This document shows positions 7,434 to 15,155 of a DNA stretch of 34,534 nt, one piece after another. A program made the position numbers and the translations under genes. This DNA comes from Vicingus serpentipes. GTDB lineage: Bacteria; Bacteroidota; Bacteroidia; Flavobacteriales_E; Vicingaceae. Below the pieces are notes generated by a model that was not told where the DNA came from, did no database searches, and worked only from the letters and a program-made list of their open reading frames with translations. Positions within the stretch are counted from its first letter, which is position 1; each line of letters opens with the position of its first letter. The stretch is from contig JAGFIT010000083.1 of assembly GCA_024103385.1 (NCBI GenBank), positions 1 to 34,534 of the forward strand. Direction: 5' to 3'.

Positions 7434-8645
7434 TTATTTAACCTTTAAAGAATGCCCCATTTTATCTCTTTTTGTTTCTAAGTACAACTTATTGTGTTCG
7501 TTGGAATTGATTTCGATAGAAACATTTTCAACTATTTCTAGGCCGTAACCAATCAAGCCAGTTCGTTTTTTAGGATTGTTGCTCATTAACTTAATTTTCT
7601 TAACTCCTAAATCTCGTAATATTTGAGCCCCTACACCATAATCGCGTTCATCTGCTTGAAAACCCAGTTCGATGTTAGCTTCAACGGTATCTCTACCTTC
7701 TTCTTGTAATTTGTAGGCTTTTAATTTATTTAACAAGCCTATCCCTCTTCCTTCTTGATTCATGTAAACAATTACACCTTTTCCTGCAGTTTGAATCATT
7801 TCCATGGCTTTTTTTAGTTGAGGACCACAATCACAACGGCACGATCCAAAAATATCACCTGTCATGCAGGAAGAATGTACTCTCACTAATACCGATTCAT
7901 CAGGTGCCCAAGTTCCTTTTACTAAAGCTAAGTGTTCTAAATCATTGGTTGTTTGTCGATATGCTACCATATCAAAATCGCCATGTTCGGTAGGTAATTT
8001 GATTTGAACTTCTTTTTTGATAAGGGTTTCGTGTTTTAAACGGTAGGCAATTAAATCTTTAATGGAAACAATTTTCAGTTGATGTTTGTCGGCAATTTTT
8101 AATAACTCAGGAAGTCTTGCCATTGTTCCATCTTCATTCATTATTTCCACAATAACACCTGCAGGTTCAAAACCAGCTAAACGAGCTAAATCAATAGCAG
8201 CTTCAGTATGTCCAGCACGCCTCAAAACGCCACCTTTTTTCGCTTTTAAAGGGAAAATGTGTCCAGGTTTTCCTAATTCTTCCTTTTTAATGTTAGGATC
8301 AATTAATGCCTGAATGGTTTTTGCTCTATCACTTGCTGAGATGCCAGTAGTGCATCCATTTCCCATTAAATCTACAGAAACAGTAAAAGGAGTTTCATAA
8401 ATAGCATTGTTATTTTGTACCATTAAATCCAATCCTAACTCTTCACACCTGTCTTCTACTAATGGGGCACAAATCAATCCTCTTCCATGAGTAGCCATAA
8501 AATTAATCATCTCGGGAGTAACGGATTTTGCAGCAGCAACAAAATCACCTTCATTCTCTCTGTCTTCATCATCTACAACTATAATTACTTTCCCTGCAGC
8601 AATATCAGCTATTGCTTCCTCTATTTTATTTAACTTTGTTTCCAT
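7434..8645 (-). CDS. ribBA: Bifunctional DHBP synthase / GTP cyclohydrolase II
   Basis: A 403-aa riboflavin-pathway enzyme. Residues 1-205 are 3,4-dihydroxy-2-butanone 4-phosphate synthase (RibB), with the acidic Mg/substrate loop [11 protein letters not shown] (about 25-35) and [14 protein letters not shown] (about 145-158). Residues about 208-400 are GTP cyclohydrolase II (RibA), with the zinc-binding [17 protein letters not shown] (three family cysteines) and [13 protein letters not shown]. Together they make both precursors for lumazine synthase, using ribulose 5-phosphate and GTP. Both halves appear intact. No RFN-type FMN riboswitch is visible in the 141-bp upstream region; instead a -7 box, TAACTTTG, lies at 8664-8671. 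It is divergent from ruvX. Confidence 0.96.
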   Translation of the reverse strand: METKLNKIEEAIADIAAGKVIIVVDDEDRENEGDFVAAAKSVTPEMINFMATHGRGLICAPLVEDRCEELGLDLMVQNNNAIYETPFTVSVDLMGNGCTTGISASDRAKTIQALIDPNIKKEELGKPGHIFPLKAKKGGVLRRAGHTEAAIDLARLAGFEPAGVIVEIMNEDGTMARLPELLKIADKHQLKIVSIKDLIAYRLKHETLIKKEVQIKLPTEHGDFDMVAYRQTTNDLEHLALVKGTWAPDESVLVRVHSSCMTGDIFGSCRCDCGPQLKKAMEMIQTAGKGVIVYMNQEGRGIGLLNKLKAYKLQEEGRDTVEANIELGFQADERDYGVGAQILRDLGVKKIKLMSNNPKKRTGLIGYGLEIVENVSIEINSNEHNKLYLETKRDKMGHSLKVK

Positions 8646-8663
8646 TAAAAGTATATTTTGTTA

Positions 8664-8671
8664 CAAAGTTA
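8664..8671 (-). promoter_or_regulatory. -7 promoter element of ribBA
   Basis: TAACTTTG on the minus strand is a full match to TAnnTTTG and sits 19 nt before the ribBA ATG. No clear TTTG -33 box is seen at the normal distance, so this is a partial promoter call. Confidence 0.4.
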
Positions 8672-8751
8672 AAGAATAGTAAACAGGTATTACTAGTTAG
8701 TAATCAGTAATTTTCAATTATTGATTAGGTTTAAACCGCTAAAAATTAAAA

Positions 8752-8775
8752 ACTAATAACTATTTACTAATAACT
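8752..8775. repeat. Short direct repeat before ruvX
   Basis: ACTAATAACT occurs at 8752-8761 and again at 8766-8775, within an AT-rich divergent region that also holds near copies such as TAGTAATCAGTAAT at 8698-8711. No function is evident. Confidence 0.5.
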
Positions 8776-8786
8776 GGCAACTAAAA

Positions 8787-9200
8787 ATGGCAAGAGTTAT
8801 CGCAATAGATTATGGAAGTAAACGGGTAGGGGTAGCTGTTACCGATGAATTGCAAATTATTGCAAGTGGTTTAACTACGGTACATTCTAAAGATATCATT
8901 GCTTTTTTAGAGGATTATTTTAGTAAAAATGAAGTTGAATGTATTGTTGTTGGTGAAGCAAAAGATTTAAAAAACAATCCTGCAGAATCTGCTCGATTTA
9001 TAGAACCTTTTGTAAAACACCTTCAACGAAAGTTTAAAGACATTAAAATTGAACGGATTGACGAACGCTTTACTTCAAAAATGGCATTTCAAACCATGAT
9101 AGATAGCGGCTTGAAGAAAAAAGCACGCCAAAATAAAGCGCTTATTGATGAAATAAGTGCTACCATTATCTTGCAAAGTTATTTGGAGCAAAAGCGTTAA
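8787..9200 (+). CDS. ruvX: RuvX/YqgF-family Holliday junction resolvase-like nuclease
   Basis: A 137-aa RNase H-fold protein of the RuvX/YqgF family, with IAIDYGSKRVGVAVTD at 5-20 (catalytic-type D8), VVGEAKDL (54-61), ERIDERFTS (89-97) and IDEISATIILQSYL (120-133, D121). The acidic positions expected for a metal-dependent nuclease are present. The family has been linked to Holliday junction resolution and, in E. coli, to 16S rRNA 5' processing; the role here is inferred. The start ATG has an A-rich leader and no Shine-Dalgarno site. Its stop overlaps the stop of the convergent nth in a shared TTAA (9197-9200). Confidence 0.93.
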   Translation: MARVIAIDYGSKRVGVAVTDELQIIASGLTTVHSKDIIAFLEDYFSKNEVECIVVGEAKDLKNNPAESARFIEPFVKHLQRKFKDIKIERIDERFTSKMAFQTMIDSGLKKKARQNKALIDEISATIILQSYLEQKR

Positions 9201-9838
9201 TTCAAAATTTTTGGAAATGCTTTACAGAAATTGGTAATAGGGCACTCTTCGCATTTCGGTTTTCTAGCCTGACAGATATACCTTCCATGTAATATTAACC
9301 AATGATGGGCCAGCGGAATAACTTCTTTTGATAAATGTTTTACCAATTGTTTTTCTGATTCTAATGGTGTTTTGGCATTGGTGGTTAATCCTATTCTTTC
9401 AGCAACCCTAAAAACATGTGTATCAACAGCCATAGTAGGTTTGTTGTAGATAACGCTAGCAATAACGTTGGCTGTTTTACGTCCAACACCAGGCATTTTT
9501 TGCAAATCATCAATGTCAGATGGAACTACATTGTTAAAATCATTTAACAGAATTTTAGCCATTCCAACCAAGTGCTTGGCTTTGTTATTCGGGTAACTGA
9601 TGGTTTTAATGTACTCAAAAACTTCTTCCACATCAGCTTCAGCCAATGAAGCTGCTTCAGGGAATCTTCGAAATAAATCTTTGGTTACAATATTGACTCT
9701 TTTATCGGTACACTGTGCTGATAAAATAACGGCCACTAGTAATTCGTAAGGGTTAGAATAATCCAATTCTGTTTTAGCGTCAGGATTGTGTTTACTGAAA
9801 TAATCAACAAATAATTGAAACCTTTCTTTTTTCGTCAT
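9197..9838 (-). CDS. nth: Endonuclease III (DNA glycosylase/AP lyase)
   Basis: Base-excision repair enzyme for oxidised pyrimidines. From the preferred start, MTKKER, it is 213 aa. MPGVGRKTANVI (115-126) is the helix-hairpin-helix with catalytic Lys121, AVDTHVFRV (137-145) holds catalytic Asp139, and Cys189, Cys196, Cys199 and Cys205 form the C-x6-C-x2-C-x5-C [4Fe-4S] site. An in-frame ATG at 9853 would add five residues (MYFCF), but a -7-like TATTTTTG at 9843-9850 overlaps that extension, which favours 9838. Transcription would then begin close to the start codon, so the mRNA may be nearly leaderless. Confidence 0.95.
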   Translation of the reverse strand: MTKKERFQLFVDYFSKHNPDAKTELDYSNPYELLVAVILSAQCTDKRVNIVTKDLFRRFPEAASLAEADVEEVFEYIKTISYPNNKAKHLVGMAKILLNDFNNVVPSDIDDLQKMPGVGRKTANVIASVIYNKPTMAVDTHVFRVAERIGLTTNAKTPLESEKQLVKHLSKEVIPLAHHWLILHGRYICQARKPKCEECPITNFCKAFPKILN

Positions 9839-9906
9839 AAAACAAAAATACATTTTTAAATAAGGTAAATATTTAACTACTTTTATTTCTTTCTATTATC
9901 AACAAT

Positions 9907-11208
9907 TTGGAGATATTCTTAACCATAAGCTATTTTATCGTTTTCAGTTTAATTATTGGGAGGTGGCGTTTTTTTAATGATAACCACATTAAAACATATT
10001 GGTTTATTATGGTGTTTGCCATCAAGGTAATAGTTAGTGTTTTATTGACTAGCATTTATACTAACTATTATACCAACAGAGAAACAGCCGATATCTTTAA
10101 ATATTTTGATGACAGCAAGATAATGTTTGATGCACTCCAAACCAATCCAATAGATTATTTTAAGATGTTGTTGGGGGTTGATAACGACTATTGCAATAAA
10201 ACTTACTATTCTTCAATGCTTCATTGGACAAGGCCGTATGGGAGTGATTTGTTTAGTGATACACACATCATCATTCGGTTTAATGCTTTTGTAAGATTGT
10301 TTTCGATGGGGTATTTCCAAGTTCATAATGTCTTTATCAATTTTATTTCGTTGATTGGTTTGACACTTATTTTTAAAGCATTTAAACCTTTTTTACAGCA
10401 AAAAGAAAAAGTATTGTTTTATATCGTTTTTTTAATTCCATCGGTATTATTTTGGGGTTCAGGATTGCTTAAAGAAAGCATTGTGTTTTTCGCCTTAGGC
10501 TTGTTTTTATACGGTTTAATGAATATGGTTAAACATTTTAAAGTCTATTACCTTTTGGTTTTGATGGTAGCAATAGTGTTGATACTTTATACTAAATTTT
10601 ATTTATTGGTTGCCTTGTCTGTTTCTGTTTTAGGGTTTGCTGTCTTTTATTTAGGAAAGATGAACAAGCCGGCCATTGCTTATCTTGTTTCTGCTATTCT
10701 TTTATTCGGTTTAGTTGGTGTGCTTCCTTTTGTAGATAGTCGTTTAGATATTGTTTTTCAAATTGCAAACAAGCAGCAAACATTTTCTCGATTTGTAGCA
10801 GAAATGCCAGCAAATAGCTCTTTTATTATCCCTCAATTATCTGATGGATATTCCATTATAAAAAACATCCCCAATGCATTAGTGAATACTTTTGTGCGAC
10901 CCTATTATTGGGAGTGTAATTCTCTTTTTGTAGTGTTGAGCGCCATAGAAAATACAATAGTATTGTTTTGTGTGTTTATAGCAATTTGTTACAGAGCTAG
11001 GTTGAGCAAGCCTCATCAAAATATAGTTTGCTTTAATTTGATTTTTGTGTTTTGTTTATTTGCTTTAATAGGTTTAACTACCCCAGTATTTGGAGCCATT
11101 ATGCGTTATAAAGTGCCAGGGGTATTATTGCTAATGATTACGCTTTTAATGTTGACAGATATTCAGAAAATTAAAAATCAATTCCCCTTTTTAAATAAAA
11201 TATTATGA
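9907..11208 (+). CDS. Polytopic membrane protein, Wzy/EpsG-like
   Basis: A 433-aa integral membrane protein with about ten hydrophobic segments and a larger extracytoplasmic loop around residues 45-110. The motif PSVLFWGSGLLKESIVFFAL (about 178-197), especially SGLLKE, is one I associate with Bacteroidetes EpsG/Wzy-like polysaccharide polymerase relatives; no catalytic residues are known to me, so this is a weak functional hint. There is no in-frame ATG before residue 35, so the start is taken as TTG at 9907, leaving the first membrane helix intact. It overlaps the following lipoprotein amidohydrolase by 4 nt (ATGA), so the two are translationally coupled. Confidence 0.72.
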   Translation: MEIFLTISYFIVFSLIIGRWRFFNDNHIKTYWFIMVFAIKVIVSVLLTSIYTNYYTNRETADIFKYFDDSKIMFDALQTNPIDYFKMLLGVDNDYCNKTYYSSMLHWTRPYGSDLFSDTHIIIRFNAFVRLFSMGYFQVHNVFINFISLIGLTLIFKAFKPFLQQKEKVLFYIVFLIPSVLFWGSGLLKESIVFFALGLFLYGLMNMVKHFKVYYLLVLMVAIVLILYTKFYLLVALSVSVLGFAVFYLGKMNKPAIAYLVSAILLFGLVGVLPFVDSRLDIVFQIANKQQTFSRFVAEMPANSSFIIPQLSDGYSIIKNIPNALVNTFVRPYYWECNSLFVVLSAIENTIVLFCVFIAICYRARLSKPHQNIVCFNLIFVFCLFALIGLTTPVFGAIMRYKVPGVLLLMITLLMLTDIQKIKNQFPFLNKIL

Positions 11209-12905
11209 AATATAATTCCATTTTTCTTTTACTGATTTCATTATTTACTTTAAGTTGTAGTGAAACAGAGCAAGCAGATTTACTTGTTCATAATGCTAAA
11301 ATATACACGGTTAATTCTTTGTTTGATGTTGCTGGAGCAATGGTAATCAAAGATGGTAAAATTATAGCGATTGGTGATGAGCATGAGATATTGAATAAGT
11401 ACACTGCTAAAAATGCTGTAGATGCAAAAAAACGGCCTATCTACCCTGGATTTATAGATGCACATTGTCATTTTGTAGGCTATGCCTTAAATCTTAAACA
11501 AGTGGATTTAGTGGGAACTACTTCTTTTGAAGAGGTAATTAGTCGAGTAGTAGATTTTTCCAAAAAAAATAACAATGAATGGATAATAGGTAGAGGTTGG
11601 GATCAAAATGATTGGGAGGTCAAAGAATTTCCTACTAAAGAGAAATTAGACAGTTTATTCCCTCATCAACCTATTTTTTTAACAAGGGTAGATGGACATG
11701 CTGCTTTGGTTAATGGAGAAGCATTAAGAAGAGCAAACGTTACTAACCAAACCAAAGTTGATGGAGGAATAGTGATGCTAAACATGGGAAGTAAACAGGA
11801 TAAATTAAGAGACCTCACACTTAACGAATCGGGGAATAAGGGGTATGAACCAACAGGAATTTTAATTGATAATGCAGTTGACTTGGTGAGTAAAGTAATT
11901 CCTCAACCATCTTCCAAGGAATTAACGGAGGCTTTGCTTTTTGCCCAAAACAAGCTGTTTGAAGTAGGAGTAACTACTGTAGATGATGCGGGATTAACCA
12001 AAGACACGATTAATTTAATAGATCAATTGCAACAAGAGGGGAAATTAAAAATTAAAGTGTATGCGATGATATCTGCTTTTAAAGATCAGTTGGCTTATTA
12101 TTTAGAAAAAGGACCTTATCAAACGGATAGACTGAATGTAAGATCCTTTAAGTTTTATGCGGATGGAGCGCTAGGTTCTCGAGGTGCTTACCTAAAAGCA
12201 CCGTATGCTGATGTGTATAAACAAGCGCATTATGGTTTGATGGTAACAGAGACTGCTACGTTAGAAAAATATGCTCCATTATTGAATGAAAGAGGATTTC
12301 AAATGAATACCCATTGTATTGGTGATGCCGCTAATCAAATTGTATTGGATATTTATGGGGCTACTTTGAAATCAACCAACGATAAACGATGGAGAATAGA
12401 ACATGCACAAGTGATTGCTCCTGAAGATTTTGAAAAGTTTAGAATGTACAATGTCATCCCTTCTGTACAGCCCACACATGCTACTTCTGACATGTATTGG
12501 GCAGAAGATAGGTTAGGAGAGGAGCGGGTAAAAGGAGCTTATGCGTTTAAGGATTTACTGAACTTGAATGGTTTATTGGCTTTAGGAACAGATTTTCCAG
12601 TGGAAGGAATTAATCCGATGACTACCTTTTATGCAGCAGTAGTAAGAAAAGATGCCAAAGGATTTCCTAACCATGGTTATCAAAAAGAAAATGCCTTATC
12701 AAGAGAAGAAGCCTTAAAGGGAATGACGATTTGGGCAGCTATTTCCAATTTTGAAGAGAACGAAAAAGGAAGTTTAGAAGTAGGGAAAAGTGCCGATTTT
12801 GTTATCTTAAATGATGATATTATGGAAACAAAAGAGGAAGAGTTGTTAAACGTAAAAGTGTTGCAAACTTTTATAAATGGAGAGATGGTGTTTAAGGCGA
12901 AGTGA
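11205..12905 (+). CDS. Lipoprotein amidohydrolase, YtcJ/NfdA-like (amidohydrolase family 3)
   Basis: A 566-aa metal-dependent amidohydrolase of the YtcJ-like type. A lipoprotein signal (about 1-17) ends with the lipobox TLSC, acylated Cys18. The metal-site HxH is GFIDAHCHF (H87, H89). Further family marks are SFKFYADGALGSRGAYLKAP (about 316-335), NTHCIGDAANQI (about 368-379), RWRIEHAQVI (about 394-403) and LALGTDFPVEGINP (about 455-470). These imply a TIM-barrel amidase acting at the periplasmic face or cell surface; substrate unknown. The start overlaps the stop of the membrane-protein gene by ATGA. Its stop directly abuts the convergent nusB stop with no base between them. Confidence 0.9.
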   Translation: MKYNSIFLLLISLFTLSCSETEQADLLVHNAKIYTVNSLFDVAGAMVIKDGKIIAIGDEHEILNKYTAKNAVDAKKRPIYPGFIDAHCHFVGYALNLKQVDLVGTTSFEEVISRVVDFSKKNNNEWIIGRGWDQNDWEVKEFPTKEKLDSLFPHQPIFLTRVDGHAALVNGEALRRANVTNQTKVDGGIVMLNMGSKQDKLRDLTLNESGNKGYEPTGILIDNAVDLVSKVIPQPSSKELTEALLFAQNKLFEVGVTTVDDAGLTKDTINLIDQLQQEGKLKIKVYAMISAFKDQLAYYLEKGPYQTDRLNVRSFKFYADGALGSRGAYLKAPYADVYKQAHYGLMVTETATLEKYAPLLNERGFQMNTHCIGDAANQIVLDIYGATLKSTNDKRWRIEHAQVIAPEDFEKFRMYNVIPSVQPTHATSDMYWAEDRLGEERVKGAYAFKDLLNLNGLLALGTDFPVEGINPMTTFYAAVVRKDAKGFPNHGYQKENALSREEALKGMTIWAAISNFEENEKGSLEVGKSADFVILNDDIMETKEEELLNVKVLQTFINGEMVFKAK

Positions 12906-13856
12906 TTATTCCAACAACCCTCTTCCTGTTTTTTTCAATTTACCGTTGCCTTTGAGTTCCTCTACTAATTTATCCAACACACCATTGATGAATGCTTTAC
13001 TTTTAGGTGTGCTGTACCATTTAGATAAATCAATGTACTCATTTAGAGTAACTTTTACAGGTACTGATTTAAAAAAGATAAATTCGGTCAATGCCATTTT
13101 CATCAATAAAATATCAACCATAGCAATTCTATCTACATCCCAGTTTTTTGTCTTTTCAGCAATCATTACAGCATTTTCTTTATCAGCAGCAATAGTTTTT
13201 TGAAACAACTCTTTTACAAATAAGATATCTTCTTTTTCATCTCTGTAAAGAGGCATTATAGCTGCAGATGCGTTCGATTTTGCATTCAATTTTTTAAGTG
13301 TTTTTAGTACCATACTCAATACAAAATCCATCTCATCATATCCCCAATAGATACTTTTGTCGTTAATCTCAGAAAGGAGTAAATCAAATTCAGGAATTAC
13401 TTTTTTGTAGATGTCAATTACAAATTTTTGATCTTCTTCAAAGGTGGTTTCCCGGGTAGACATATAGTTGGTGTAGACTTCATGCTTCCGTAAAAAGTTG
13501 AAGAGTTTTGTCGCCAGTTCTTGATCAGCATCCCAAGTCACTTTTCTTTTGGTAATTAACTCATTTAATTTGGGATTGTTCGTTAATAAATTAAAGACTT
13601 GGTTGTCTATGAATTTGGTGTTTGGATTTAAGTCTTCTTCCGTAGGCAATCGTTTTTGCTTGGCATCTTCCATTTTTAATTTTGAATGATGCACTAATTC
13701 TTTTCCAATGATTAAGAAAAACAAATATAAATCGAACATTCTCTCTAAGCTTAAGAAAAGTTCTTTCTCTACTGTTGTCGAATTTTTACCGTCTGATTGG
13801 AAATAGGCATACAATGCCTGAAATATTTTAATTCTAAGAAACCTTCTACTTAACAT
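12906..13856 (-). CDS. nusB: Transcription antitermination factor NusB, long Bacteroidetes form
   Basis: A 316-aa protein whose first residues, LSRRFLRIKIFQALYAYFQS (2-21), and C-terminal half, VDRIAMVDILLMKMALTEFI (about 235-254) and ISLNEYIDL-like VTLNEYIDLSKWYSTPKSKAFINGVLD (about 263-289), carry the NusB RNA-binding fold. E. coli NusB has 139 residues; the Bacteroidetes form carries a large helical insertion, here about residues 40-220. It acts in rRNA transcription antitermination and rRNA maturation. It lies 33 nt downstream of leucine dehydrogenase on the same strand and is probably co-transcribed. Confidence 0.92.
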   Translation of the reverse strand: MLSRRFLRIKIFQALYAYFQSDGKNSTTVEKELFLSLERMFDLYLFFLIIGKELVHHSKLKMEDAKQKRLPTEEDLNPNTKFIDNQVFNLLTNNPKLNELITKRKVTWDADQELATKLFNFLRKHEVYTNYMSTRETTFEEDQKFVIDIYKKVIPEFDLLLSEINDKSIYWGYDEMDFVLSMVLKTLKKLNAKSNASAAIMPLYRDEKEDILFVKELFQKTIAADKENAVMIAEKTKNWDVDRIAMVDILLMKMALTEFIFFKSVPVKVTLNEYIDLSKWYSTPKSKAFINGVLDKLVEELKGNGKLKKTGRGLLE

Positions 13857-13889
13857 TTTTGAATTATTGTACGCTTAAAATAAAGGCTT

Positions 13890-14966
13890 TTAGGCTTTAT
13901 AAAATCTTTCTTCAGCCATTTTATTTGCAATAGCGTAAGTAGGAATATTTTCTGTTTTTGATCGATTGATGATTAAAGTGGTGGTATCATAAATATCAGC
14001 AGCTTTTTTCATTGCCCACTCAGCAGAATGACCATCTACTTCAGCAAAACAATTAATTACACCACCAGCATTTAACATAAAATCAGGAGCATAAATAATT
14101 CCTTTATCCATTACTGTTTTACCATGTATTTGCTCGTCTTTCAATTGGTTGTTTGCTGCACCAGCAATAATTGAACATTTTAATCTACTTAATGTATCAT
14201 CATTTATTGTTGCACCTAACGCACAAGGAGCGTAAATATCCATATCAATGTCATAAATTTCATCTAAACCTACTATTTCGGCTCCGTATTTTTGAGCTAC
14301 ATTATTTAAAGTAGGTTCATGAATATCAGAAATAAAAACTTTAGCTCCTTCGTCTGTTAGATGTTTAATCAAGTACTCTCCCACATGCCCAACACCTTGT
14401 ACAGCTACTTTTTTTCCTGATAAAGAATCAGAACCAAATTGAGCTTTTGCACAAGCTTTCATTCCAATATAAACTCCATAAGCGGTAACAGGAGAAGGGT
14501 CGCCACTTTTCCCTGGTAATCCAGCAACATATTTCGTTTCTTTATTAACTGCAACCATGTCTTCAGGAGAAATTCCTACATCTTCAGCAGTAATGTATTT
14601 TCCGTTTAAGGAATCTACAAACTGACCAAATCGTCTAAATAATCCTTCACTTTTGTCTTCTCTTGAGTTGCCTATAATTACTGCTTTTCCTCCACCTAAG
14701 TTCAATCCAGAAATGGCATTTTTATAAGTCATCCCTCTAGATAATCGTAATACGTCAGTTAGGGCCTCTGTTTCAGAAGTATAGTTCCACATTCTAGTTC
14801 CTCCTAAAGCGGGGCCACAATTAGTGTTGTGCACAGCAATAATAGCTCTTAAACCAGTGGCTCTATCGTTGCAAAACAAGACTTGCTCATGGTCCATTTT
14901 TACCATCTGACTAAGTACATTACTTTCAATACTAGTCACTTTTTTAAAATCTAATACTTCTGACAT
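13890..14966 (-). CDS. Leucine (branched-chain amino acid) dehydrogenase
   Basis: NAD-dependent dehydrogenase of the Glu/Leu/Phe/Val family (358 aa), which deaminates leucine, valine or isoleucine to the oxo acid. GGTRMWNY (55-62) and the catalytic block MTYKNAISGLNLGGGKAVII (79-98), with Lys82 and Lys94, are diagnostic of the leucine dehydrogenase branch. AEDVG (127-131) follows, and the Rossmann glycine motif is GVGHVG (191-196). The residues look intact. With the methylcrotonyl-type carboxylase at the left end it could serve leucine catabolism, though they are 12 kb apart. A TAAATTTG -7 box lies at 15025-15032 on this strand. Confidence 0.94.
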   Translation of the reverse strand: MSEVLDFKKVTSIESNVLSQMVKMDHEQVLFCNDRATGLRAIIAVHNTNCGPALGGTRMWNYTSETEALTDVLRLSRGMTYKNAISGLNLGGGKAVIIGNSREDKSEGLFRRFGQFVDSLNGKYITAEDVGISPEDMVAVNKETKYVAGLPGKSGDPSPVTAYGVYIGMKACAKAQFGSDSLSGKKVAVQGVGHVGEYLIKHLTDEGAKVFISDIHEPTLNNVAQKYGAEIVGLDEIYDIDMDIYAPCALGATINDDTLSRLKCSIIAGAANNQLKDEQIHGKTVMDKGIIYAPDFMLNAGGVINCFAEVDGHSAEWAMKKAADIYDTTTLIINRSKTENIPTYAIANKMAEERFYKA

Positions 14967-14990
14967 GTTGTAATTTTTATTTTTTTAACC

Positions 14991-15032
14991 TTGTAAACAA
15001 CTAAAGATATTTACCTTTGACCTTCAAATTTA
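14991..15032. promoter_or_regulatory. Overlapping divergent promoter elements, ABC exporter and leucine dehydrogenase
   Basis: On the plus strand, TTG (14991-14993), 18 nt and TACCTTTG (15012-15019) form a good -33/-7 pair for the ABC gene, with a leader of about 130 nt. On the minus strand, TAAATTTG (15025-15032) is a full -7 match for leucine dehydrogenase; a second TAAATTTG lies at 15060-15067. No matching minus-strand -33 was found. Confidence 0.45.
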
Positions 15033-15155
15033 ATTGTGGGCTTCCTTTTAAGAGGAAGACAAATTTAATATTTTATACCGAATAGGATTTGAAATTGGAC
15101 TAAGATTTTATGATATACTAGCTTAGTGTTGTTTCCACATCGATAGAACTGCTTA

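Noticed and set aside
8646..8786. FMN (RFN) riboswitch before ribBA
   Set aside because: The region is AT-rich with short repeats and lacks the conserved GC-rich RFN helices and loops.
12877..13203. 108-aa plus-strand ORF overlapping the nusB 3' end
   Set aside because: It is antisense to the well-supported nusB frame and overlaps the amidohydrolase end in another frame; no recognisable protein features.
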